Shown here piece by piece: positions 7,507 to 17,900 of a stretch of DNA of 30,744 nt. The position numbers and the translations under genes are program-made. The first letter of the stretch is position 1. Each line of letters opens with the position of its first letter. The notes under the pieces are model-generated. The model made no database searches. It was not told the DNA's origin and saw nothing but the letters and a program-made list of their open reading frames with translations. Source of the stretch: a virus; IMG/VR virus record IMGVR_UViG_3300031951_006890, positions 1-30,744 of that record; one strand, given 5' to 3'.

Positions 7507-7965
7507 ATGCCTGTTGTCGATAGCAAACAAGAGATGCTGCCCGTTGGGGACGTTCTGAGGATTGCCGCAGAAAATACCCAAAGCGAGTACGCCGTAGAGT
7601 TCGTCTACGCGACCTTCGTCAAAGAAGTCCAGATGCCAGGGAGCAAGTTTTTTCGCTACGGCAACACCATCTATGTGATTCATGCTTCTGAAAAAGAACC
7701 TCGCAAGGGGATGTTCAGGGCATTGAATGCTGACACCGCCCAGAACTTCATGGCCTCCGGTTTCCAGTTTGTTATTGATGCTTACAAGGCTGGCTTTGAC
7801 ACCCTGGTCACTCAATTCAAAGATCAGAGTCTGATCAATATCTTCCGAAATGTTGCAAAGAACCCGCCAAACCCTGGTATGGGATACAACGTCCAGATGA
7901 TGGACAACGGCGACTATCAGGTTGCTTTGCAGCTAGGAACCCCTCGTGGAGGAGCTGAACAATGA
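7507..7965 (+). CDS. Phage protein of unknown function, possibly with a GNAT-like fold
   Basis: A 152-aa soluble protein without membrane segments. Conserved-looking blocks are FFRYGNTIYVIHASEK (about residues 48-63), GMFRALNADTAQNFMASG, DAYKAGFDTLVTQFKDQS and PGMGYNVQMMDNGDYQVALQ. I recognise the general pattern from other phage genomes, where it sits near internal virion protein genes and carries no firm function. The beta-alpha-beta order and the closing strand recall the GNAT acyltransferase fold, seen also in T7 gp13-type proteins, but no acetyl-CoA binding motif is obvious. It lies between the ketoacyl synthase and the internal proteins and its stop overlaps the next start (ATGA at 7962). 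An acyl-transfer role would fit the neighbours but is only a guess. Confidence 0.6.
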   Translation: MPVVDSKQEMLPVGDVLRIAAENTQSEYAVEFVYATFVKEVQMPGSKFFRYGNTIYVIHASEKEPRKGMFRALNADTAQNFMASGFQFVIDAYKAGFDTLVTQFKDQSLINIFRNVAKNPPNPGMGYNVQMMDNGDYQVALQLGTPRGGAEQ

Positions 7966-10043
7966 CAGCCGTCGTCGAATTTGTTGGGGACGTTATTGGC
8001 GGGGCTGTTGAAGCCGTCGGTAGCGTCGTTGAGGGGGTTGTTGACGTTGTCAAGGACGTGGGTCAAGCCGTCGACAAATACGTCATTCAACCTATCTTAG
8101 ATGATCCACTGACTGCCATAGCTACGATGGCAGGGGCTGCTATCTTAGGACCCATGATTGCTCCCTCACTGGGAGCTTTGGGAACGGCAGGAACCTATGT
8201 AGCAACTGGGGCAGGAGCAGCTGCCGGTAACACGGCAGCAGGCCTTGCTCAAGGTGAAGATTTTGATGAGGCTATCAAAGGCGGCGTGATGGCCGGTATC
8301 ACGTCTGGTGCTGGAGCAGCAGGCTTTGATTATTTAACAGGTGGTGGCGCGTTCTCGCCCGCCGCTGCAGCGGCCACTCCTGATGAGGCCTTGTTAGCTT
8401 CTGCAGCTACCCCTGATACATACTACACTTCACCAAAGCTTTCTAGTCAGCCGGCTAATACGTTGATGCCGGAAACTTATTATCCAACACCAGGGGCTTC
8501 ATCCCTTGTTGATGACCCCATTGAAAACATCATTAGAAATGCAGCGACTCCTGATGATGCATTTTTTACTAGAGATCCTAGTTTATCTAGTCCTGATATA
8601 AGTGGTGAAATAGATAATCTATTTGTTAGAGATCCTTCTTTAACAGATGAGGCAGGCGAAGCTTTTCTTAAAAACCGGCCAGGTTCAGGATCTGCTGCGA
8701 CTAACCTGAATCAACCTTCTCCGCTAAAACCGGAAGTTCCTCAAAATTATTTGCTAGAAGGAGTTAATCTTCCTAGCGAAGGCTTGAAGATTCCGACAAT
8801 TACAAAAGATACTCCACTCAGCTATAAGGGCGGGACAAGCAGCGCTTACGGTTTAGCACCTAACCAAGTTGACTATGACTTACTTGCCGGGATCCCTAAC
8901 ACATCCGTTGGTATCCAGCCTGGTGTCGGTCAGGCCGGCATGAAGGTAGGAGTCGGTGCCCTAGACGACTTTGCTTATGCTGATGGCACACCGGACGTCT
9001 GGACGGGTACAGGTGGTAAGACCTATGGTATGGGGACACCTGAGGGTACCGTGTCGGCTTCGGGATTTGCTCCAAATGTCCCACCTGTTGCGCCATCAAT
9101 GACAGCAGCTACTGAGGGAGCAGGCAAGAGCCTAGGTGATAAGCTGAAGAATTTTGAGTTCAGCGATATCAATATGTCTGACATCGGTAAGGCAGCAATG
9201 AATTATGCTGTCGAGAATCCGCTGACTACCTTAGCCGCTGTAGCCCTTGCCGGTGGCGCCTTGTCAGGTGGCGATCAACCTCCGGGTGGTGGAGCCCCAT
9301 CTCCAGGTGGTACGAGAGATGAAAACTTTGATCGTCCTCTAGACTACTACAATTACCTTCGTGACCAGCAAGCTTATGGCGGTGACTTGACTTCTTACGG
9401 TGAACGCCCAGGTGAGCACAGGTTCTTCTTAAACACGAGGTTTGAGCCGGTTCCTGTCCAGTCTAAGACAGGTGGCCTGATTCAATACAAGCAGCGTTAT
9501 GCCGATGGTGGCATAGCTGGCCCACAAATCGGTATGCCACAGACTCCACAAAACGCTATGAGCCAAAGAGAAGCCGTAATGGCTGCCATGCAACAGCGGG
9601 CTGCCATGGCCAAGCGTCAGGGTGCCTTAGCCCAGATGCAAGGTGGCATGCCAATGGCAGCTCCCCAAGGCATGTCTGGAATGATGCCTCAACAGCCACA
9701 ACCTGCTCGTCAGGGTCCGATCAATCGAAATCCTAAGACGGCCTACTACCAATACGGGACCCCTCCTGGTATGGCAGCAGGTGGTCTGAACATGGTCAGG
9801 AGCATGAATGTTGGTGGCGGTGCTGATGGTAGGTCTGATGACGTTGACGCCTTACTCAGTGACGGCGAATACGTGATCGATGCCGAGACAGTCGCCATGC
9901 TTGGTAATGGATCATCTGAGGCAGGTGCTAGCCGCCTAGATCAGATGAGATCTAGCATCCGCAAACATAAGGGAAAAAACTTGTCACAAGGCAAGATTAG
10001 TCCCGACGCAAAAAGCCCGTTGGCTTATCTGAAGGGAGCTTGA
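7962..10043 (+). CDS. Large internal/ejected virion protein, Gly/Ala-rich
   Basis: A 693-aa protein. The N-terminus has a valine-rich amphipathic region (VVEFVGDVIGGAVEAVGSVV) and a long weakly hydrophobic Gly/Ala stretch (about residues 45-130), both typical of phage proteins that insert into or cross membranes. The middle (about 130-310) is Pro/Thr/Ser-rich with repeats of AATPD and RDPSL. Pro/Gly/Met/Gln-rich linkers lead to a C-terminal block DDVDALLSDGEYVIDAETVA, then GASRLDQMRSSIRKHKGK, a combination found in many podovirus structural proteins. Bases 8400-8830 look more AT-rich than their surroundings. No enzyme motif was found. A role as core or ejection protein is inferred from composition and from the three large genes that follow. 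Confidence 0.6.
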   Translation: MTAVVEFVGDVIGGAVEAVGSVVEGVVDVVKDVGQAVDKYVIQPILDDPLTAIATMAGAAILGPMIAPSLGALGTAGTYVATGAGAAAGNTAAGLAQGEDFDEAIKGGVMAGITSGAGAAGFDYLTGGGAFSPAAAAATPDEALLASAATPDTYYTSPKLSSQPANTLMPETYYPTPGASSLVDDPIENIIRNAATPDDAFFTRDPSLSSPDISGEIDNLFVRDPSLTDEAGEAFLKNRPGSGSAATNLNQPSPLKPEVPQNYLLEGVNLPSEGLKIPTITKDTPLSYKGGTSSAYGLAPNQVDYDLLAGIPNTSVGIQPGVGQAGMKVGVGALDDFAYADGTPDVWTGTGGKTYGMGTPEGTVSASGFAPNVPPVAPSMTAATEGAGKSLGDKLKNFEFSDINMSDIGKAAMNYAVENPLTTLAAVALAGGALSGGDQPPGGGAPSPGGTRDENFDRPLDYYNYLRDQQAYGGDLTSYGERPGEHRFFLNTRFEPVPVQSKTGGLIQYKQRYADGGIAGPQIGMPQTPQNAMSQREAVMAAMQQRAAMAKRQGALAQMQGGMPMAAPQGMSGMMPQQPQPARQGPINRNPKTAYYQYGTPPGMAAGGLNMVRSMNVGGGADGRSDDVDALLSDGEYVIDAETVAMLGNGSSEAGASRLDQMRSSIRKHKGKNLSQGKISPDAKSPLAYLKGA

Positions 10044-10044
10044 T

Positions 10045-11604
10045 ATGGGAGTCCTTGATTTCCTGTTCCAAGGAAGTCCTCCTCCATCCGTTACGACGTA
10101 TGGCGAGACGACAACCGATCTTCCTGCCTGGTACAGTGACTACACACAAGGCCTGATCAGCCGCGCCAACGCGATTGCAGCAGAGCCTTATCGTGCCTAC
10201 GGTGATCAAAGGATCGCTAGCTTGGATCCTGGGCAGACAGCAGCTTATAACAAGACCTTTGATCTTGAGGGGACCTACGCCCCCACAATGACTTCGGCCA
10301 TCTCTTCTGCAACCCAAGGTGGCCAGGGTAGTGCCTTAAATCAAGCATTGCCGTATCTTCAGCAAGCCCAGGGCTACAACCCATATGCCGCATCAGCCCC
10401 TGTATTGGGTGAAGCCAGTAACCTATTGCGCCAGCAAGTCGGCAATACTGCAGGTCTTGCGCAGCCCTACTTTAATCAGGCTTCTGCCTTGACAGGTATC
10501 GGAACCCAAGGGACCGCGGCTCTTGCCAGCCCATACATGCAGCAAGCTAGTCTAGGTACTGCAATTTCTGGCGCTGCAGACACTGCAGGTCTTGCCAATC
10601 CATATATGCAGCAAGCTAGTCAATTAGCTAACCGTGGTGCCGAAACCGGGGTTGGTGGCATTGAGGAATACTTAAACCCGTATCAAGAACAAGTCATTGA
10701 GCGGATCGGTAAGCTAGGTCAACGAAATCTTCGTGAAAATTTGCTTCCAGAGATCCAAGATAGGGCAATAGCAGCAGGCCAATTTGGTGGCAGCCGCCAA
10801 GGCGAAGCTATGGGCCGTGCTATGCGAGACATTCAGGAATCTACCCTGGCTGCCCAATCACAGGCTTTGCAACAGGGCTATGGTCAAGCTGCGCAAAGGC
10901 AAGCAGAAGATCGGGCCCGTCAATTGCAGGCTGCTCAACAACAAGCCCAGTTTGGTCAGCAAGCTGCTCAACTGTCTTCTGCCGATTACCAGCGGCTTCT
11001 GTCAGCAGCAGGTCAGCAAGCGGCTATCGGCCAATCAATGGCAGGTTTGACTTCTGCAGATTATCAGCGTATGTTAGCTGGTGCCCAACAGCAAGCAGCA
11101 ATGGGTCAGGCAGCTTCAGGTTTAGCAGGGGCAGACCTAGCAAGATACGGTCAGGCAGGCGCCCAACTAGGGGCCCTTGGCCAAGTCTATGGAAACATGG
11201 CAGGAGCCACAGCCCAGCAGCTAGCTAACCTTGGTCAGCAAGCCGGCACATTCGCAGGTCAAGACTACACCCGTCAACTGCAAGCTGCCCAACAACTTGG
11301 GACCTTGGGCCAGATGCAACAAGCCATGGGCCTACAGAACATCGGAGCCCTTGAGGCAGCAGGTCAAATGCAACAGCAGCAACAGCAGCGCAATCTTGAT
11401 CAAGCCTACGCCGACTTCTTGTCTCAGCGTGACTACGACCGCAACAACATTGCGTTCCTTAATGCAGCAATTCGTGGTCTTGAGATTCCGACCAGTACGT
11501 CAACGACTTCTACAGGTCCTGGCAGCGTGTATCAACCTTCGCCGCTGTCTCAGCTGGCTCAAGGTGCTGCGACGTACTACGGCTTTAAGAACATGTTTAA
11601 GTGA
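10045..11604 (+). CDS. Gln/Ala-rich internal virion protein with repeats
   Basis: A 519-aa protein, predicted almost wholly helical after residue 60. Residues 207-300 carry a block typical of podovirus virion proteins: EEYLNPYQEQVIERIGKLG, RNLRENLLPEIQDRAIAAGQ, FGGSRQGEAMGRAMRDIQES. Residues 135-195 contain three copies of a PY(M/F)xQAS unit, and residues 309-383 contain about three copies of a 25-residue LxSADYQRxLxxAxQQAAxGQ unit. The C-terminal part has a poly-Gln run (QMQQQQQQRN) and ends YYGFKNMFK. This extended helical repeat protein probably lies inside the capsid or tail, possibly as a DNA-ejection protein. It starts 1 nt after the previous stop. Confidence 0.65.
   Translation: MGVLDFLFQGSPPPSVTTYGETTTDLPAWYSDYTQGLISRANAIAAEPYRAYGDQRIASLDPGQTAAYNKTFDLEGTYAPTMTSAISSATQGGQGSALNQALPYLQQAQGYNPYAASAPVLGEASNLLRQQVGNTAGLAQPYFNQASALTGIGTQGTAALASPYMQQASLGTAISGAADTAGLANPYMQQASQLANRGAETGVGGIEEYLNPYQEQVIERIGKLGQRNLRENLLPEIQDRAIAAGQFGGSRQGEAMGRAMRDIQESTLAAQSQALQQGYGQAAQRQAEDRARQLQAAQQQAQFGQQAAQLSSADYQRLLSAAGQQAAIGQSMAGLTSADYQRMLAGAQQQAAMGQAASGLAGADLARYGQAGAQLGALGQVYGNMAGATAQQLANLGQQAGTFAGQDYTRQLQAAQQLGTLGQMQQAMGLQNIGALEAAGQMQQQQQQRNLDQAYADFLSQRDYDRNNIAFLNAAIRGLEIPTSTSTTSTGPGSVYQPSPLSQLAQGAATYYGFKNMFK
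10969..11193 (+). repeat. Three degenerate 25-codon tandem repeats inside the Gln-rich virion gene
   Basis: The encoded units run from residue 309 to 383 of the host protein. Units 1 and 2 share SADYQRxL and QQAAxGQ; unit 3 is more diverged (LAGADLARYGQAGAQLGALG). A second repeat set lies upstream, where bases 10532-10552 and 10600-10620 are nearly identical and encode PYMQQAS. These are protein-coding repeats, not a non-coding array. Confidence 0.6.
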
Positions 11605-11617
11605 TGAGGGGTAGCAC

Positions 11618-14600
11618 ATGGCGCTGATGAATGAACAAGACGATGATCTCGACACCGGTGGCGTGTCTGATGGACCCAGCGCCGTTGCTGACACCGCAGG
11701 CTACATCTCTCGTTCTGCCCAAAATCCTTACACCAAGGATCTCAATGACCTGTTGAAAAAATACCTTCAGCAGACAGATCGTCAAGCAACAGAAAAAGAA
11801 CGCCTTCTTGACGAGGCACGTGATCGAATCTTAAAAAGATCTTTGGGTCCTAGCGACTCTGAGGTCGCTTTTAGGATTGCTGCCGCCTTAGGTAAGCCAA
11901 CTAGGACAGGCCACTTTTCTGAGGGCCTTGCTAACGTCTCAGAGGCTACCGCAGGGATCTTAGGCGAGCGCCGCAAGTCTCAACAAGAACTAGAAGACCT
12001 TGACCTGAAATATCGGATGGCTGGTTTAGATACCAAGTCTGAAGGTATGAAGACCAAGATCAGTGCCCTGTCTACCCTTGCTAGGTCAGTACCAAAGGAA
12101 AGGGTGCCTGAAGTCATGGCTATGCAAGAGATCATTGATGATCCCAATGCAACAGCTGAAGCTAAAAAGACAGCAAAAGCCCGGATTGACTATCTGACCA
12201 CAAGGGGAGGAGCCCAAAAGGGTACTGAGATAGATCAGCTGATTGCTAAGATCAATGATCCAAATACGCCTCCTGAAGCCAAGCGCATGTACAAGCGTCG
12301 GTATGACAAGCTGGTTCACATACCTCCAAGCGGTGCTGAGGGTGTATCGACTAAGCCGCAATCACCGCAAGGGAAGATTGCCGCAGATGAGGGCTTTGTT
12401 CCAGGTACCACGGACTACAACAGTCGGGTAAAAGATCTAGTCCGTCAAGGTCAAGATAAGCTAAATCCTACAGAACTCAAGATGCAAGACGAGTTAAAGG
12501 ATCGCGTTACTGCCGGTAAAGAAGTCATCTTGACACTTGAAAAGGCCCTGAAGCTAAATGAGGTGGCCTATGAAGGATCAACGGCAGGTGCCCGTGAAGT
12601 TGCCGGACGCCTGGTGCCTTTGGTCCGTAGCAGTGAAGCCCAGACGGCCACTGCAGAGCTGGAGAACCTGATTCTCAGCAATGCGTTGAGCCAACTGAAG
12701 GTGATCTTTGGAGCAGCCCCAACTGAAGGTGAACGCAAGATCTTGGTTGACTTACAAGGCTCAATCAACAAGCCCGCTAAGACTCGTGAGACCATCTGGA
12801 AAAATGCCCAGGCAGCAGCTACTCGTCGCCTTACTGACAACCAGAAGCGGCTGCAAGACTTGGTCAGTGGCGCCTCTGCAAGGAGAGCATCAGACACCCC
12901 TGAAGGTATGGCTGATGGCGGTCCCGTCAAGATGCAAAAGGGTGGTGAACTTAGCGCTGCAAACATTGGTCGGGCAGTAGGCCAGGGACTTGGTTTTGGC
13001 TTTGGTGACGAAGCCGTTGCCAGGGTCCGTGCCAAGATGGAAGGCCGTCCTTATGAAGATGTGCTTCGTGAGGAGCGTGAGTCTTATCAAAAGTTTGCTG
13101 AGAGATACCCAATTACTGCTATCGGTACCGAACTGGTCTCTGGTGCCGTCCCTACAGTGGCTGCCATGTTTGTGCCGGGTACCCAAGTGGCTTCTGCTGT
13201 TGGTGGAGCCCGTATGGCACAAGCTGCCCAAAAGCTAGGCCAAGTCTTGCCTAGATTCATGACAGGCCAGATGGGTAAGGCAACTGCCGTTGGGGCAGGT
13301 ACTGGGGCCATCTCAGGGGCAGGTACTGCGACAGAGGGTGAACGTGGCATGGGTGCCGTGACTGGCGGTGCAACAGGTGCCGTAGCAGGCCCTGTCGTTG
13401 CTAAGGGAGTTGACCTTGGGGTCCGTGGCGCTAAGGCACTAAAGAATGTCGTGTCACCATCGACCCAGAGTGTTGAAGACCGTGCCACCATGAAAGTTTT
13501 GGAGGCCATGAGTCGTGATGAGATGACTCCGGCAGATGTGAGAGCTAAGATGATTGCCGACCAGAAGATGGGAGTCAAACCCATGTTGATGGACGTGACC
13601 CCTTCCACCAAGACACTAGGTGAAGCCGTTGTCACGTTACCAGGTAAAGGCAGGAAGACCCTGGGAACCCCACTAGAGGAACGGCTAGAACAAGGTCGTG
13701 ATTTGGTTGGCGAAAGAACTAGCCGGACCCTGGCCAAGGGCCAAGACTTTACGGCAACCGAAGATTCGTTAGTAGGACGCTTGCGTGCTAATGCCAACAA
13801 CATGTATGACCGCGCCTATGCCCATGGGTCGGTTGACGATACCCGACTTCTGAAAGTCTTGGAAGATGAGACCTTCAAGGATGCATTTAGAGAGGCCCAG
13901 AGAATCGCTAATAAGGAAGCAAGGGCTGCCGAACTCCGTGGCGAGGATCCAAGCAAGTACGTCTTGAATGACATCTATAACCTAGATGCCGATGGTAACA
14001 TGGTCTCAGTTGGCAAGATTCCAGATGTCCGGACCCTTGACTACATCAAGCGAGGCATTGATGCCCTGATTGACAAAGGCTATCAAGGTAAGGGCATGGC
14101 AAAGGCAGAAGCCAACGCACTTAAGGATCTTCGCAAGGCGTACATCGGAGTCATTGACGAGAACGTGCCTGAGTACGCCGCTGCCCGTGCCAAGTATGCC
14201 GGTGACATGGAGGTTCTCGATGCCCTTCGTCTTGGCAAAGATGACTACCTGACACCTAAGATGCTGCCTGAGCAAGCCCGCAAGCTGGTTAGTGGGATGT
14301 CTGATGCCGAGAAAGATGCATTGAGAATTGGAGCCGCCCAGTCGATCTTGACTAAGATCATGGATGCTCCCCAGCAGATCAATGCTGCCCAGCGTGTCAT
14401 TGGTGCCCCTGCTACTCGTAAGCGTCTTGAGGCCTTGTTTGACAACCCAGCCGAATACAAGGTATTTGAGGCAGCTCTCCAGCGTGAAGCCGAACTGTTT
14501 AGGAACGCCCAAGAGGTCATTCGAAATAGTAGGACGGCTAACAAGAAGGAAGCCATTGAAGACTTGAAGAGATCTGCTAATGTCCTAGACGTGGCAGGAG

Positions 14601-14947
14601 AAGCCGTCAATGTAGCCACAGGATCCCCTGGTACCGTGGTGGGTCGTGTTCTTAAGTATCTGCAGGCGAGGTCGACATTAGATGAGCAGACAGCAGGTGA
14701 AGTAGCAACGATGCTGAAGTCGAGCAACTTGCCTGAAGTTGATAGTGTCTTGAGCCGTCTTGAGAAGAGTGCTGGCGAATTTACAAAGCAGCAAGAGAGA
14801 GCAGCTAACCGCATGAAGGCCATCTCAGGGGCTGTAGGAACAGCGTACCCTGAAGGCACCCCTGTCAAGCCTGCAACCGTTCCTGAACCCGCTACCGAGG
14901 AAGACGATGAAGCCACAATTCAACGAATTCTCCGGGAGAATCAGTGA
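11618..14947 (+). CDS. Large multidomain internal/ejected virion protein
   Basis: A 1109-aa protein with GATGAGGGGTAGCAC before ATG 11618. Residues 1-200 are polar and helical with coiled-coil character (RQATEKERLLDEARDRILKR; GERRKSQQELEDLDLKYRMA). Around residues 430-445 a DGG-type junction occurs (GMADGGPVKMQKGGEL). Next comes a Gly/Ala-rich membrane-interacting region starting GRAVGQGLGFGFGDEAVARV (about residues 448-620), a pattern shared by many phage internal proteins. The C-terminal half is helical, with PDVRTLDYIKRGIDALIDKG and VPEYAAARAKYAGDMEVLDA, also common in podovirus ejection proteins. No peptidoglycan hydrolase motif was seen. Its end overlaps the next gene (TGATG). A role in DNA ejection is inferred. 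Confidence 0.65.
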   Translation: MALMNEQDDDLDTGGVSDGPSAVADTAGYISRSAQNPYTKDLNDLLKKYLQQTDRQATEKERLLDEARDRILKRSLGPSDSEVAFRIAAALGKPTRTGHFSEGLANVSEATAGILGERRKSQQELEDLDLKYRMAGLDTKSEGMKTKISALSTLARSVPKERVPEVMAMQEIIDDPNATAEAKKTAKARIDYLTTRGGAQKGTEIDQLIAKINDPNTPPEAKRMYKRRYDKLVHIPPSGAEGVSTKPQSPQGKIAADEGFVPGTTDYNSRVKDLVRQGQDKLNPTELKMQDELKDRVTAGKEVILTLEKALKLNEVAYEGSTAGAREVAGRLVPLVRSSEAQTATAELENLILSNALSQLKVIFGAAPTEGERKILVDLQGSINKPAKTRETIWKNAQAAATRRLTDNQKRLQDLVSGASARRASDTPEGMADGGPVKMQKGGELSAANIGRAVGQGLGFGFGDEAVARVRAKMEGRPYEDVLREERESYQKFAERYPITAIGTELVSGAVPTVAAMFVPGTQVASAVGGARMAQAAQKLGQVLPRFMTGQMGKATAVGAGTGAISGAGTATEGERGMGAVTGGATGAVAGPVVAKGVDLGVRGAKALKNVVSPSTQSVEDRATMKVLEAMSRDEMTPADVRAKMIADQKMGVKPMLMDVTPSTKTLGEAVVTLPGKGRKTLGTPLEERLEQGRDLVGERTSRTLAKGQDFTATEDSLVGRLRANANNMYDRAYAHGSVDDTRLLKVLEDETFKDAFREAQRIANKEARAAELRGEDPSKYVLNDIYNLDADGNMVSVGKIPDVRTLDYIKRGIDALIDKGYQGKGMAKAEANALKDLRKAYIGVIDENVPEYAAARAKYAGDMEVLDALRLGKDDYLTPKMLPEQARKLVSGMSDAEKDALRIGAAQSILTKIMDAPQQINAAQRVIGAPATRKRLEALFDNPAEYKVFEAALQREAELFRNAQEVIRNSRTANKKEAIEDLKRSANVLDVAGEAVNVATGSPGTVVGRVLKYLQARSTLDEQTAGEVATMLKSSNLPEVDSVLSRLEKSAGEFTKQQERAANRMKAISGAVGTAYPEGTPVKPATVPEPATEEDDEATIQRILRENQ

Positions 14948-17900
14948 TGGATGATCTCAAGCGCAAATATGAGGATGGCGGTAAGGCCGAGAAGATCAAG
15001 AACCTGACGGCTTCCTTAAAGGAAGAAAAGAAAAAAGCATCTTCTGCCTTAGACCAGGCCATTGCTGGCTTCAGAAGCCAGTGGGCCGGCATCAATGAGA
15101 AGGGTGAAGTTGGGGTTGGCAAAGGAACCCCTGGCATCTACTACAACACGGCTGCCATCCCATCGCTGCTTGGTTTGGTAGATGAAAAGTACGCCCCCGA
15201 ATTCTCTGTTGAGGCTGATAAGCAAGCAGGGCGAATCAAGGAGGGCGTGCGTAAGCAGATGGGAATTGACGAGCCTAGAGGGGCTCTTCAACACTTTGCT
15301 TATGCCGGTGGCGAGATGTTAGGCCAGATACCTGTGCCAGGAGCCTTATTAAACAAGGCCCTTGGTACCGTCAAGAAGGCAGGCGTAGCAGGTAAGGTAG
15401 CAGCGGCTCCTGTGGAATACCTGTCTCCTATTGTGGATCCTAAGGCCATCAATTACGGGATTGGAACCGGTTTTGGTGGGACCATCGGCGTCATTGGCGA
15501 AGCCCTTGAGGACCCAGTAAAGAAAGAACTGGGTGGCCTGATTCAGAAGTATGAAAAGGGTGGCAAGGTCGGCCGATTCTTTTCAGCCATTGACAAGGCC
15601 ATCGAGACCCTGAAACAAAAGAAGGGTACCGGCGAACAGATCCTTAAGCAACTTGAGACGACTCCCGGTGTCAAGAAAGAAGAACTTGAGACCCGTGGTA
15701 TCCGTCAAAAGCTGCAGACTGCACCTAAGATCACTCAGGAAGAGCTACGGCAAGCTGCTCAGCGTAACAAGGCCCCCATTCCCCAACGGACCATCTTGGG
15801 AGCCGGGGTTCCTGAGGACTATGAGTTTAAGCTGACCGATAAAAATAAAAACATCTTGCAGAAATATGAAATTGAACCCATTGTCAATCCTGAAGACAGG
15901 ACGAACATGGGGTTTTTTGATGAAAGAACGGGTGACGTCATTGATCCTGAGACCATCTTAAGGATGGGACCAGAAGATATTGATGTTAGGTCTCCTCAAG
16001 ATTATCAAGACTTGATGGTAGCTTTTAGGGCTGCCAACAAACGTTTCCAAATAGATCTTGATAAGTACGAGACCAAGTACAAACAATGGAGCCAACCAGG
16101 TGGTGAGAACTACAGGGAAGTCATGGTTCACTTGCCTGAATCTGCATCTGCAGGCCTTAGCACAAAGCGAAACCGTTTAGCAGAGTTATTAGGCGGCAAG
16201 AACGTGTATGAGCTAGATCCTGAGTCTAGATTCGAGGCCATGACCTTAATGGATGACTTGATGGTTCCTGCAGAAGAATTTGTAGCCGGACATTACGACA
16301 CGCCTAATATCTTGACGCACTTCAGGATCAGTGACCGTGTTGGCCCTAATGACGAGAAAGTCTTATATGTCGACGAGATCCAATCTGACTGGCATCAAAA
16401 GGCCCGGGATGCTCGTAAAAAGTATATTCAGACCGTCATCAATAAAGAGCGGGATGCTATACATCAGAAGACAATAGAACAACTTAGAGCTTCTGGAAAA
16501 CTTGATGTTACTCCTGAAAATGAACGTGAACTTATAAAAATCAAAAATCGTTTGACAAGGGAACGTATGGCAGAACTTGAAAAAGAACTGCCTAAAGACT
16601 TTGGTTATCGTAAACCTGGAGATGAAAAAATTCTATCGGGTCTTAAAGAAGAGTTAAGTCGTATTCGTAGAGATGGATTGACCATAGACGAGATTGCGGA
16701 ACACTACAAGCCCGGATCGGTAGTCAAGAGTGACATGGGATATGAAAAAGTCTTGTCATTTAACACCGGAGAAAACTCGCCTGCATATCAACGGGAATAC
16801 GACAGGGCTTTAGAGAGGGCCTTGAGCATCGGCAATGTTGACGAAGAAACGGCTAAGCAGTACGCTAGGAACAAGGCCCTTGAAGCTTCAAAGTACGATT
16901 GGTCCGTCAACGTGATTTCTTTTGATCCTGTAGCTGGAAAGCCTATTCGTGGGGCTATGGAAAGGCAGCACTCTACGTCTCCTCATCGTGAAATTATGTT
17001 TGATTTAGCTGCAAAAATAGACTCTTTTGATATTAAGAAACCAGATGCCCCTTTCAAAGATACCTGGCATGAGCTGGCCGTTAAGGAGATCTTTGACATA
17101 GCTGCCAAAGAAGGCTATGACAAGGTTGCCTTTAGCCCAGGCATTGAACAAATCAAGCGGTACAGCAATGAGATGCGTAAGGCCATTGATGAGATCAAGG
17201 TCAATCCTTATAACGACGGAAGAATAATCGTCTCTGCCTTAAAAGATGGTAACACCGTATTTATGGGAGAAGCTGCTGAAGGCATCTTTACTACGGGTCC
17301 TGCCAAAGGCAAGACAGTATCGGAAGTCTTTGGGTCAAACATCGCAAAGCAAATTGAAGAACCTTCTGAAAATATTTCTAGTGCCCAAGCTATACCCATG
17401 CCTGGGATGTCAGCTGACGAGCTTTTGGCCACTCACGGTGATCAGATGACAAGAGAGCAACGTTCTTGGTTAAACCAGTTTATTAAAGACTGGGAAAAAA
17501 ATGTAAATTCGGATGACGTTGAAAAAATAGACGAATTGACAAATTCCTATAATCAATGGCTTAGTACCCAAACGTTAGGGCCTGAAACCCCTTCTGGTCA
17601 GATGAGAACCATCACTGGCGAAGACTTAGCCGTTGGTGGTGAAGGCATGAAGTCGTTCTATGACAAGCGGGTTCCCGACTTCGTGAGAAGCTACGCCGGT
17701 AAGGAGTTTGACGCTAAGACCGGGTATGAAGACATCGTCATGACCGGAGGAAGACAAGGGGCTCCAACCTGGCAAGAGATAGAGGACATGATCGATACCC
17801 TAAGTCTTGACGACGAAGATGTCAGTCGGACAATAGGCTACCACATGAATGAGGAAGTTGAGAACGTCTTGTCAAGGAGAGGCATCACTGATGCCGATCC

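Noticed and set aside
10969-11193. CRISPR-like or non-coding repeat array
   Set aside because: The repeats are degenerate, have no spacers, keep the reading frame and encode helical protein repeats.
11231-11614. A 127-aa out-of-frame protein in the Gln-rich virion gene
   Set aside because: Repetitive CAG/CAA-rich DNA leaves other frames open; the main frame explains the region.
13087-13803. Long minus-strand frames opposite virion genes (also 14245-14916, 12568-13035, 7198-7815 and 1828-2403)
   Set aside because: They mirror the codon structure of strongly coding + strand genes, contain no recognisable motif and lack ribosome binding sites.
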